A DNA stretch of 42,651 nucleotides from Lachnospiraceae bacterium (lineage in GTDB: Bacteria; Bacillota; Clostridia; Lachnospirales; Lachnospiraceae). The position numbers were made by a program, and so were the translations under genes. The stretch covers positions 1-42,651 of the forward strand of contig JAFXFO010000012.1 in the NCBI GenBank assembly GCA_017520425.1, in the 5' to 3' direction. Positions 21,360 to 29,920 of the stretch are shown here, piece by piece (the stretch's first letter is position 1; every line of letters begins with the position of its first letter). The notes below the pieces were generated by a model, which searched no databases, was not told where the DNA came from, and was given only the letters and a program-made list of their open reading frames with translations.

Positions 21360-21401
21360 GGATAATTTGCTGCTAAATTCTCAAGCAGATAATGCGCGAA
21401 C

Positions 21402-23657
21402 TTACTCCACCGGTTCCAACACCACATCTTTTATCACATAATCTCCTGCAATGTTTCCAAAGTTATAGTTCAAATACCAGTCATAATTGGTATCCATCTC
21501 CATAGTAAACTGCATGGTATATTCCTGCAAATCCTCTGACACTTGGAACTCCTGCCAGAAACAGCCGGGATACTGACCGTTATCGTTACGGTTAATACCC
21601 AGATTCATAACCCCCGGTGTGGTACAGGAAACCTTAAAGGTAAGCTTATATGTCTGTCCTTGGTACAGAGTAATATTGTATGCCTGACACTGTATATCCC
21701 AAGGACTCTCCTTAGCATTTGGTACACGGACACAAAATGTATTCTCCTCTTTCTTTGCGGTAAATTCCGCATCACCGTAATACCCCCACCTCTCCACAGA
21801 CGCTACCATAGGCTTCGGCTCGCTACGGTCCTTACTGTAAAATGCATCCAGATATTTCTTCGCATATGCAGGGCGTTCATGGAAGAATTCACGCAAATGC
21901 TCCACATTATTGTCATAGCTATCCGCCGCCCACCCCAGTCCAAAGCGATAGAGGGTATCCTGCGTAACCGCCTTGTATGACTCTACATAATCATCCAATA
22001 GTGCATCCACTTTATCCGGTGCAAAGCAGGTATCTATAATTCGCAAATAATTTTCCTTAAACTGCTCTGCAAACTCCGGATTGGCCATCAGGTTATCCAA
22101 AATGGTCAGGAAATCATACACCGAACCGTCCGCACGATTGTTATTCAAGGAATCCCAGGCATATCCTGTATTTTCGCTATAATATAATCCACCGGCAAAA
22201 TCCATATCATAAAAGATAAAGCGCCATTTCGTATCTGCCTTTGGCAAAGACTCATCCACTGTCCTGGTATGCCAAATCTGCCAATTATTCACATAACCGT
22301 TTATCCAGTCCGCATTATTGATATAGGTCTCAACCATAACATAATCCATAAAGCTCTGCAGGTCCATGATTTCGCAGAAACGCTCATAATTCTCCGGCTG
22401 ACTCATATCCACTGCCTTCGCCCATGCACAGAACGCATTGAACTCCTCTAAATCACTGTCTTCTCCGCTTTCCACTTCTCCGTTTTTCAGGACGGCTACA
22501 TCATCCTTATCGATACCGTAGTGTGCCTCGATATAGTCATCATCGGGCTTTTCACGCAAAAGATAAAATCCCCAGAACTCGCCGTTTACAAACAGGATAC
22601 AGGGTTCCGAATCCATATAATCAGGCGCCAAATCCTTGGTTAAATCCTGAAAGAAGGCATCTCGGAAATGAAGGGTCTGGTTGTCATTTCCTCCGTTTCG
22701 TATGGTTACCTTTTTGTAGCTTTCAATAAGATTACCTTCCGCATCCGTCAATTCATTAAAAAAGGCATATTTCATTTTACTGGTTCCGTAATCTTTTCGT
22801 GCATACAGTCGAAAGCTCTTCTGCGCTGCCGCACGGGACCAATTGCCTGATAATCGGGTACCTACATTGGCACTATAAACCTCTTTTCCGTCTTCAAATA
22901 CCTGTATGGAAGTGGGAAATTCAGATTCCTTGCCATGTATATTGTAGTTGGTAGGATTATTGGCATCTCCGGGATCATACTCCTCATATTCATCGCTTTC
23001 CAGCCAATCATAATACCCTTTTCCCACCATATAAAATCCGGTATCCGGGTGAAACAGATTGTCCGCATGGGTGACCAGGGATATAACCTTCATCTCAGAA
23101 TAATAAGAATCCTTCTTTCCCACAAAATAACTATTGGTTACCACTTCGCTAAAGCTACCGTCCGCATTCCTTATGGCCGCCCGTACGATGATTCCCTTGT
23201 CCACAGGCTTATTGGGAGGATTGTAATCATTTAATGTAATATCCGTAATAGCACTCAAACGATTGGGTTCATTGGTGTTATTGTATATTCTGAGTGCCTT
23301 ATCATAAACCTTGGCCGTATCTGAATTTGTAGGGTCACTACCATCCAGTGTATAGTAGATTTCCTGCCCCTTTCCTGCACGGATAGTCAACTCAAACTCA
23401 TCCGTGTAAAAGCCGGCTTCTGCAGAAAATACAGGTAGCAGTACTTGCTCAACTTCCTCTGAATCCTCCTTTGTCTGAGGAACGGAAACCTCCATATCTT
23501 CAGGCTCTTTTGTCTCAGCTGAATCGACGTCCTGTGTATCCTCTACCACCTTGTCCACAGATTCTGTAGGTTCAGACTTCCCACATGCCGAAAAGCAAAC
23601 ACACACACAAATCATCCACAATAATATATAAACTCTATTTTTCCAATACTTTATCAT
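21402..23657 (-). CDS. CotH-kinase-family surface lipoprotein
   Basis: A 751-residue lipoprotein: signal peptide with lipobox FSAC (Cys25), acidic linker (about 28-72), chitobiase-type C-terminal-like Ig domain (about 75-180, with AGFYTDEFELTI and YYTLDGSDPTNS), CotH kinase domain (about 190-600) and a C-terminal carbohydrate-binding-like beta domain (about 640-751, YNITLYQGQTYKLTFKVS). CotH hallmarks are RNGGNDNQTLHFRDAF, FYLLREKPDDDYIEAHYG and the metal-binding FIFYDMDFAGG. Spore CotH phosphorylates coat proteins; surface homologues occur with adhesion and cellulosome functions. The ATG has AAAGGAG 10 bases upstream. It is only 28 bases after the receiver-GGDEF gene, so it may be an output of that signalling operon. 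Confidence 0.85.
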   Translation of the reverse strand: MIKYWKNRVYILLWMICVCVCFSACGKSEPTESVDKVVEDTQDVDSAETKEPEDMEVSVPQTKEDSEEVEQVLLPVFSAEAGFYTDEFELTIRAGKGQEIYYTLDGSDPTNSDTAKVYDKALRIYNNTNEPNRLSAITDITLNDYNPPNKPVDKGIIVRAAIRNADGSFSEVVTNSYFVGKKDSYYSEMKVISLVTHADNLFHPDTGFYMVGKGYYDWLESDEYEEYDPGDANNPTNYNIHGKESEFPTSIQVFEDGKEVYSANVGTRLSGNWSRAAAQKSFRLYARKDYGTSKMKYAFFNELTDAEGNLIESYKKVTIRNGGNDNQTLHFRDAFFQDLTKDLAPDYMDSEPCILFVNGEFWGFYLLREKPDDDYIEAHYGIDKDDVAVLKNGEVESGEDSDLEEFNAFCAWAKAVDMSQPENYERFCEIMDLQSFMDYVMVETYINNADWINGYVNNWQIWHTRTVDESLPKADTKWRFIFYDMDFAGGLYYSENTGYAWDSLNNNRADGSVYDFLTILDNLMANPEFAEQFKENYLRIIDTCFAPDKVDALLDDYVESYKAVTQDTLYRFGLGWAADSYDNNVEHLREFFHERPAYAKKYLDAFYSKDRSEPKPMVASVERWGYYGDAEFTAKKEENTFCVRVPNAKESPWDIQCQAYNITLYQGQTYKLTFKVSCTTPGVMNLGINRNDNGQYPGCFWQEFQVSEDLQEYTMQFTMEMDTNYDWYLNYNFGNIAGDYVIKDVVLEPVE

Positions 23658-23685
23658 AAAAGCACGGCTCCTTTTGTAAGCAATC

Positions 23686-25035
23686 CTATTTTCCCTTTGA
23701 TGGTCTCATGGTTTCAATATCAAATGTAATCCGGCAATCCTCAAGTACTCCATTGTTAATTTCATGGAATCTGCCAATCACTCTTCCGGCAACCTCCCTG
23801 CCGTCTGCCAAATCAGCATCCATAATGATTAGTACATATTGGGTGCTGCTGTATTGGGTACCCGTATCCACATTTCGTAACGAGGAAATCACTGATTGGA
23901 TAAACACATCCATTGCCTTTTCCTGCACCTCTTCCGGCGCTTCTATGGTGAATAGAACAATCTGTACCTTTCTTCTGTTTCGTATCACACAACGCATGGC
24001 AAAATCATACATTTTCTTAAACTCATTATACTCCACATGGAAAGCACCCTTGTTCTCAGCCATATCCTGCATCATCATGTTATGTATGCGTTCCAATGTG
24101 GCATTAGTATTAATCTGACTGATTTTGTCGGCAGATTCGTCAATATTTTCATCATAGATACGGTATGCATTCTTTCCGCCATTCTTCACCAGATATAATG
24201 TTTTGTCCGCCCTGTCGTAAAGCTCCTCAAAGGATTCCTCTCCCAATGTTATCTTGGCTCCGATAGAAACGGAAACAATTCCTCCATATCCCATGGCACC
24301 CATCTTGTCCGAAAATATTCTGATAATATCCGTAGCTTTTTGGGCAACAATCTCACGGTCCGTCAAATCTGTATAGAAGGTTACAAATTCATCCCCTCCC
24401 AAACGGCAGAGGATATCATCCTTTCTGGCAAACATTTTCAGGACCTCTGCAAAGGTCTTTAATACTTCATCACCAACCATATGACCATAGGTATCATTCA
24501 TTTTCTTGAAATTGTCCAAATCAATCATAAACAATGTACCGCTACGGTCATCATTGATTAATTCTCCCAGCTTTTTCTCCAAAAAAGGACGGTTATTCAA
24601 ACCTGTCAATGCATCTGTCAGAGATTTTTGCGTATTCTGCTCCAGCAGTGTTTCCAAATCCTTACGTTTCTCATGAGCATCCAGTATTTTTCCCACACGG
24701 CTTCTCATAACATCCGGAACAAACGGCTTTGTAATAAAGTCATCTGCACCAAAGCTCAGACACTCAGCTTCTGTCATAGGATTGGAATCTGCTGTCAGAA
24801 AAACAATTGGAATACTCTTCCATTCATCCTTTTCTTTTATTCTTTTTGCAGCCTCTTTTCCATCCATTTCCGGCATCTCAATGTCCATCAATATCAAATC
24901 CGGCAATTCCTCTTCCAAATATTCCAGAGCCTCCGTGCCGGAATATGCCATTGCCAATTCGTATTCTTGCACCAAGGCATGCTTTGCCAGAATACAATTC
25001 ATATTATCGTCATCAACTATCAGTATTTTCTTCAT
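23686..25035 (-). CDS. Receiver-GGDEF diguanylate cyclase response regulator
   Basis: A 449-residue cytosolic protein. The receiver (1-120) has the acidic VDDDN pocket, phospho-acceptor D51 in LILMDIEMPEMDG and the Lys in ITKPF. The GGDEF domain (about 140-295) has LTDALTGLNNR, IDLDNFKKMND and an intact GGDEF (213-217); the RxxD inhibitory I-site R204-D207 is correctly spaced, so c-di-GMP feedback is expected. Residues about 300-445 look like a second, degenerate GGDEF-like domain: LRNVDTGTQYSSTQYVLI stands where a GGDEF hairpin would be, without the catalytic acids. It lies 24 bases past the hybrid kinase, which is the likely phosphodonor. The start has AAGGGG about 10 bases upstream. Confidence 0.93.
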   Translation of the reverse strand: MKKILIVDDDNMNCILAKHALVQEYELAMAYSGTEALEYLEEELPDLILMDIEMPEMDGKEAAKRIKEKDEWKSIPIVFLTADSNPMTEAECLSFGADDFITKPFVPDVMRSRVGKILDAHEKRKDLETLLEQNTQKSLTDALTGLNNRPFLEKKLGELINDDRSGTLFMIDLDNFKKMNDTYGHMVGDEVLKTFAEVLKMFARKDDILCRLGGDEFVTFYTDLTDREIVAQKATDIIRIFSDKMGAMGYGGIVSVSIGAKITLGEESFEELYDRADKTLYLVKNGGKNAYRIYDENIDESADKISQINTNATLERIHNMMMQDMAENKGAFHVEYNEFKKMYDFAMRCVIRNRRKVQIVLFTIEAPEEVQEKAMDVFIQSVISSLRNVDTGTQYSSTQYVLIIMDADLADGREVAGRVIGRFHEINNGVLEDCRITFDIETMRPSKGK

Positions 25036-25059
25036 GTTCCGAATTCCCCTTATAATAAT

Positions 25060-27570
25060 CTATTTGCAATATTCTTTTGCCAGCTCTACCACCTGGTCAT
25101 ACAGCGTCATTACTTCCCCATGATGTTCCAGGATATAGCTGATATTTTCTTTCGTATCCTTATCCTCTCTAATACGTTTCCCGGCCATTTCCAGGCTCAG
25201 ACACTGCTCTGACAGCTGACTGCTGCCTATATTTAGTGCATTTGACTTCAGGGAATGAATCTGTATGGTATAACCGTTCCAATCCCCTTCATCGCTCATG
25301 CGTTGCAAGTCTTTTTTCTTCTTTTCAGCTTGTCCGCAAAACATTCCCAGGATTTCCCGATAAATCATTTCATTATTGTCACAATACTTCATCCCCACCT
25401 TAAAATCAATCAGGGGCTCCGCATCTTCTGTTTGCACTTCCTGAACCTGCGGTGCTTTCTCTTTGGGAACTTCCTGTTCCAAAGCAACCAGCTTTTCTTT
25501 GGGTAAATACTCCGCCAGTTTCGCCTCTAATACTCCGCCGTCAATGGGCTTACTGATATAATCCGCAAAGCCTGCCGCCAGATACATTTCTCTTGCACCC
25601 GAAATGGCATTGGCTGTCAATGCGATAATCGCCACATCCTTATTGAGGTTATTATCCAACTGTTTGGACCGTTTTAATGTTTCCATACCATCCAGTCCCG
25701 GCATCATATGGTCTAACAGGATTACATCATATTCATTCTTACACATTAAATCCAGTGCATCAAAACCATTTTCACAGGCAGTAATCTGTATCTGTGTCTT
25801 TTTCAAAAGGCTTTGAACCACCGTAAGATTAATCTGATTATCATCCACTACCAGAACATTGGCTGTGGGTGCTGTAAATGCAGGCACATATTTATGTGAA
25901 CGGTCTGCTTCCCGATTATCATACTTTTCAAAATCACCGATTGGTTCATCAGAAATAATCTTTTGCGCCAAATTTATGGTGAATACACTACCTTCCCCAT
26001 AAATGCTGGCAACCTCCATGCCACCACCCATCATACTTACCAGATTATGAGTAATAGCCAAGCCTAAGCCGGTTCCTTCTATGTTGCGGTTTGTTTCCAA
26101 ATCCAAACGTTGGAATTCTTTAAATAATTTGTGAATATCTTCTTCATGTATACCGATTCCGGTATCCTCAATGGACCAGATTAGTGCTGCCTCTCCCTTA
26201 TCCGGACTAGTCTTGCCGCTAACCTTTAGCCTTACCTCGCCTTCCTTGGTATACTTTACCGCATTATTCAACAGATTAATCAATACCTGCCTGATTCGCA
26301 CATCATCACCAAACAAAACACTAGGCAACTTATCATCCACATTTACCCGGAAACGCAAACCCTTCTGTTTTGCTTTCAACTCAATCATAATCGCCACATC
26401 ATTCAGCAATTCACCCAGCTTATATTCATGATTGACAATCTCAATCTTACCCGACTCAATCTTGGAGAAATCCAAAATATCATTAATGATAGACAACAGG
26501 TTTTGACTGGCAGTTTCAATATTATTAGCATATTCCAGAATGGTTTCATCCTGGCTTTCCCTTAAAATCATTTCATTCATTCCCAAAACTGCATTAATGG
26601 GCGTTCTGATTTCATGGGACATATTTGCCAGAAAATCACTTTTTGCATGATTCGCCTGCTCCGCGATTCTCTTTGCCTGACGCAAAGCATCACTTTCCTT
26701 TACCTTTTTCTCTGCTCCCAGCAAATAAATGGCTACTATTACCAACAATACCCATAACAATCCAAAGCACCATAATACCAACGGAATAATTAGGGCAATA
26801 TTGCTTGCCACCAAAGAAAGTGGGACATAACCCAATATGTAAAGACTGGTATAATCTGTTTCCGATACAAAGAGAACCTTGTCTTCCTCTGCCCTGCTAA
26901 TGATTGCAGCCGCCGAATTCACATTCATCTTTTTACGAATCGCTTCCATTGCTTTTGCATTTTTGCTCTCTGCGAAATAAGAAACCTCCAGCTTAGTCTC
27001 GTTCATCTGCAAAACCATATTGCCGTCTATATCTACAATCCCGCAAACGCCTTGTCCCTCATAACAGTTGATATCTATTTTCTCTGCCAGAACATGCCCT
27101 TCATACAGCTTGTACAAAACAAATTTTACATTATCACCACTGTAAACAGGCACCGAAAACAAAATAGTGGAATCCTTTCCGCAGGAAACAGTTGCATTTC
27201 CGTGGATGGCATCAATAATCCCCCTATATTCTCCCAAATCAAGTGCTTCTCCAAAGGCCGGACGACCATCAATATACAGGACACCGTAGGAAACACCTTC
27301 CTCCTGTGCAAGAAAGTTCTCCATTTCACCGCTCTGCATATCTACAAAGGTGGTCACTTCACTCAGTACCTGCAACTCACTTCTGAAATAATTGTTTACA
27401 ACCTCCGCAATCATTTCACTTTCCTTGGCTATATGCTCCTCCGTCTGTTTGTCTATAATGCCCCGCATCTTTAACCACATGGATACACACACTACCATCA
27501 GAACCAAAAAACTTAATAAAATACCAAAAAAAGGAGTCTTAATATCCTTAAAATGTATTCTTTTACTCAT
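25060..27570 (-). CDS. Hybrid histidine kinase (sensor-HisKA-HATPase-REC-Hpt)
   Basis: An 836-residue membrane phosphorelay protein. Transmembrane helices are at about 14-33 and 258-284, bracketing a roughly 220-residue extracellular sensor. Then come HisKA ([10 protein letters not shown]319), HATPase with N box LLNNAVKYT, G boxes DTGIGI and GTGLGL, a receiver (VVDDNQIN, D620 in VILLDHMMPGLDG) and an Hpt domain with IHSLKSNA (H772). The expected relay runs H319 to D620 to H772 and then to a separate receiver, most simply the next gene's receiver-GGDEF. Its ATG overlaps the stop of the second BMP gene by 8 bases, so binding protein and kinase are translationally coupled. Confidence 0.94.
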   Translation of the reverse strand: MSKRIHFKDIKTPFFGILLSFLVLMVVCVSMWLKMRGIIDKQTEEHIAKESEMIAEVVNNYFRSELQVLSEVTTFVDMQSGEMENFLAQEEGVSYGVLYIDGRPAFGEALDLGEYRGIIDAIHGNATVSCGKDSTILFSVPVYSGDNVKFVLYKLYEGHVLAEKIDINCYEGQGVCGIVDIDGNMVLQMNETKLEVSYFAESKNAKAMEAIRKKMNVNSAAAIISRAEEDKVLFVSETDYTSLYILGYVPLSLVASNIALIIPLVLWCFGLLWVLLVIVAIYLLGAEKKVKESDALRQAKRIAEQANHAKSDFLANMSHEIRTPINAVLGMNEMILRESQDETILEYANNIETASQNLLSIINDILDFSKIESGKIEIVNHEYKLGELLNDVAIMIELKAKQKGLRFRVNVDDKLPSVLFGDDVRIRQVLINLLNNAVKYTKEGEVRLKVSGKTSPDKGEAALIWSIEDTGIGIHEEDIHKLFKEFQRLDLETNRNIEGTGLGLAITHNLVSMMGGGMEVASIYGEGSVFTINLAQKIISDEPIGDFEKYDNREADRSHKYVPAFTAPTANVLVVDDNQINLTVVQSLLKKTQIQITACENGFDALDLMCKNEYDVILLDHMMPGLDGMETLKRSKQLDNNLNKDVAIIALTANAISGAREMYLAAGFADYISKPIDGGVLEAKLAEYLPKEKLVALEQEVPKEKAPQVQEVQTEDAEPLIDFKVGMKYCDNNEMIYREILGMFCGQAEKKKKDLQRMSDEGDWNGYTIQIHSLKSNALNIGSSQLSEQCLSLEMAGKRIREDKDTKENISYILEHHGEVMTLYDQVVELAKEYCK

Positions 27571-28663
27571 AGATTACCACCCCGTCAACATACCAATCCA
27601 TTCTTTCCAATAACAACTCATCGCTTATGGATTCACCCTCATTACAGCGAAGCTGACCTGAATTATCGTAGATTACCCCGGAAAAAACATCCTTACCGGC
27701 ATACAATTCGTTTTTCAAAGATTTGAGATATGTGCAAATATCCTCTTCCACCAAAGGAGAACAGTCTGCCAGTGCCACGACTTCTGTATTGATTCCGAAC
27801 CAATGTCTCTTAACGGAATTGGCCTTGCCCTGCATATACTCTCTCATAATCTGAAAATACAATTCATTCCAATTCCAAACAGCTGCCGTCAGATACTTTT
27901 CAGACAATCCTTCTGCAGCTTTATTGTAACCTATGGAATAAATACCTGCTTTATCTGCTGTCTGTACCACATAATTCTGGTTCTGATGACAGGTGATAAT
28001 ATCCACTCCCGCATCATCAATCAGCTTGTTCGTTGCTTCCGCCTCTATCTTTTCATCATCCCAGGTATTGGTCCAAACCACATAGACCTCTGCATCCGGA
28101 TTTGCCTTTTTAACCCCCAATGTAAATGCATTGATACCACGATTAACTTCGCTATTGGGCATGGCTGCCACGTAGCCTACCTTATTGCTTTCTGTTTTCA
28201 TACCTGCTACAATTCCGGCAAGATATCTGGCCTGATACATCCTGCCGAAATAGGATGTCATATTGTCCGCATAATACTCCGCTGAGATACCGTAAAAAGC
28301 AATCTTCGGATATGAATCAATCACATCCCTGGCTTCTTCCGGATAAGCGTAACTGGACAGTATAATCATCCCCGCGCCTTCCGTAGCCAGTTCCTTAATG
28401 GCTTCTGCACATTTTCCCGTACCTTCCTGCACATTCTCTTTCACAAGCAATTCGGCATCCAGCTGCTCACAGGCATATCTTACTCCTTGATAATGGGCAC
28501 CGTTCCAGCCACTTTCCTCCATGGAACCGGTTATAATCAAACCCACTTTGGGTCTGGCATCCCTTCTATTACCAATAAACAGAATAACCGCAAGGATAAT
28601 TAACAGAATCATCACCGCAGATATAAGTAACACTTTTTGTCGCATCTTGCCGCTACTTTTCAT
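27563..28663 (-). CDS. BMP-type binding protein, membrane-anchored (copy 2)
   Basis: A 366-residue protein of the BMP/PnrA-like periplasmic binding family, whose characterised members bind nucleosides. One N-terminal membrane helix (about 10-30) with no lipobox Cys suggests an uncleaved anchor. Family-like segments are KVGLIITGSMEESGWNGAHYQG, YFGRMYQARYLAGIVAGM and SEVNRGINAFTLGVKKANPDAEVYVVWT. It shares these clearly with the preceding gene, so the two are paralogues from an old duplication. It overlaps that gene by 11 bases and the hybrid kinase by 8. With no permease or ATPase nearby, a sensory role feeding the kinase is favoured. GGGAG lies 6 bases before the ATG. Confidence 0.88.
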   Translation of the reverse strand: MKSSGKMRQKVLLISAVMILLIILAVILFIGNRRDARPKVGLIITGSMEESGWNGAHYQGVRYACEQLDAELLVKENVQEGTGKCAEAIKELATEGAGMIILSSYAYPEEARDVIDSYPKIAFYGISAEYYADNMTSYFGRMYQARYLAGIVAGMKTESNKVGYVAAMPNSEVNRGINAFTLGVKKANPDAEVYVVWTNTWDDEKIEAEATNKLIDDAGVDIITCHQNQNYVVQTADKAGIYSIGYNKAAEGLSEKYLTAAVWNWNELYFQIMREYMQGKANSVKRHWFGINTEVVALADCSPLVEEDICTYLKSLKNELYAGKDVFSGVIYDNSGQLRCNEGESISDELLLERMDWYVDGVVIYE

Positions 28664-29744
28664 TTATAACTCCCTCTACATACCAATCAAATTCATTGAG
28701 CATCACATTGTCTGTTAAACACTCCCCTGCCTTGACACGTTCTCTTCCCAGATTGTCAATGATAGGACCATAAAAAACATCATACGTGCCGCTGCTCAAT
28801 CGTTCCATTTCTTTATTTACCACCTCATGAGTTCCGGCATTTACATTATCCGTGAACGGTGCAAGGGATACGATTCCTGTTTCCACACCTTCCCAATAAT
28901 GATTGCCTTCGATTTTTCCCTGCAGGCACTTCAATATGTTGGGCGTGTAAAAATCAGCCCAGTCCCATACCGCAGCCGTCAGATAGGTCTCCGGATAGTT
29001 TTTACTGTTATCCACATTATAGCCGATGGACATTACCCCTTCTTTTTCCGCAATCTCCAAAGGTCTCACCGAGTCCGTATGCATTGTCAGCACATCAATA
29101 TTGTGCTTCTCTAAAAGGGTATTGGTAGCTTCTTCTGCAGCCCGGTCGTCGTTCCAGGAATCGGTCCAACTCACGTAAACCTTAGCTTCCTTGTTTACAC
29201 TTCTCACTCCCAATGTAAATGCGTTAATCCCTCTATTCACCTCTGAAATAGGAAATGCCGCCACATAACCGATTTCATTGGTCCTGGTCTGCAATCCGGC
29301 CACAATCCCCGACAAATAACGAATCTGATACATTCTGCCGAAATAAGTGGTCAGATTCTTTCCCTCACCCACTCCGGTTGCATGAAAGAAATAAATCTCC
29401 GGATATTTTTTTGACATCTGATTAATACATTCCCCAAACTCAAAGGAATTTGCAATAATTATTTTACAACCATCTTTTACAAACCGGTCAACAATACCTT
29501 CAATAGTATCCACTGTTACCCCTTCTTCATAAAACATGGTTAAATTCAATTCTTTTGCTGTTTTCTCTAAACCCTCATAGTGAGACTGGCTCCAACTGTG
29601 GTCATCCACCATACCATTCAAAACCACCCCCACTTTGGTAGTCTCCTTGGTTACTTCTGTATCTGTTTCATAAATATTTATAAAGAAAATACCCGCAATA
29701 ATAGCCGCAATAATAATTCCGGCTATAATATAGATTTTTTTCAT
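28653..29744 (-). CDS. BMP-type binding protein, membrane-anchored (copy 1)
   Basis: A 363-residue BMP/PnrA-like binding protein, first gene of the signalling operon. After MKKIYIIAGI comes one membrane helix (about 3-22) without a lipobox Cys. Conserved parts are KVGVVLNGMVDDHSWSQSHYEG, YFGRMYQIRYLSGIVAGLQT and PISEVNRGINAFTLGVRSVN. The ATG at 29744 has GGAGAGAGG about 6 bases upstream; a GTG at 29765 lies before that site. The ligand-contact region differs from copy 2 (GVMSIGYNVDNS against GIYSIGYNKAAE), so ligand preference may differ. The ligand could be a nucleoside, but this is family inference only. Confidence 0.87.
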   Translation of the reverse strand: MKKIYIIAGIIIAAIIAGIFFINIYETDTEVTKETTKVGVVLNGMVDDHSWSQSHYEGLEKTAKELNLTMFYEEGVTVDTIEGIVDRFVKDGCKIIIANSFEFGECINQMSKKYPEIYFFHATGVGEGKNLTTYFGRMYQIRYLSGIVAGLQTRTNEIGYVAAFPISEVNRGINAFTLGVRSVNKEAKVYVSWTDSWNDDRAAEEATNTLLEKHNIDVLTMHTDSVRPLEIAEKEGVMSIGYNVDNSKNYPETYLTAAVWDWADFYTPNILKCLQGKIEGNHYWEGVETGIVSLAPFTDNVNAGTHEVVNKEMERLSSGTYDVFYGPIIDNLGRERVKAGECLTDNVMLNEFDWYVEGVINEK

Positions 29745-29780
29745 ACAAAACCTCTCTCCTTCCACTCATGAACCTTCTTA

Positions 29781-29790
29781 ATTATACCAA
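29781..29790 (-). promoter_or_regulatory. Extended -10 promoter of the BMP/kinase operon
   Basis: TTGGTATAAT on the minus strand (29790-29781) gives TG-N-TATAAT, an extended -10, placed about 30 bases before the ribosome binding site. No good -35 is present. The 176-base gap to the divergent HD-GYP gene also has a plus-strand TATAAT at 29871-29876 with a weak -35. I saw no c-di-GMP riboswitch here. Confidence 0.55.
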
Positions 29791-29920
29791 ACATTTCCTA
29801 CTCCTACCAGTTTTTTTACTGTATAACACAAAAAAGTAACAAAATACTACAATATTATCACAAGTTGAGTTATAATATAAATAGTTGTGTGATTATCTCG
29901 TTACAGGAGGGGTACCTAAG

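Noticed and set aside
27563-29744. BMP genes as part of a nucleoside ABC importer
   Set aside because: No permease or ATPase gene is within the operon or the window; genes overlap a histidine kinase instead.
29745-29920. c-di-GMP riboswitch between the cyclase operon and the HD-GYP gene
   Set aside because: No GEMM-type conserved core was seen on either strand in the 176-base gap.
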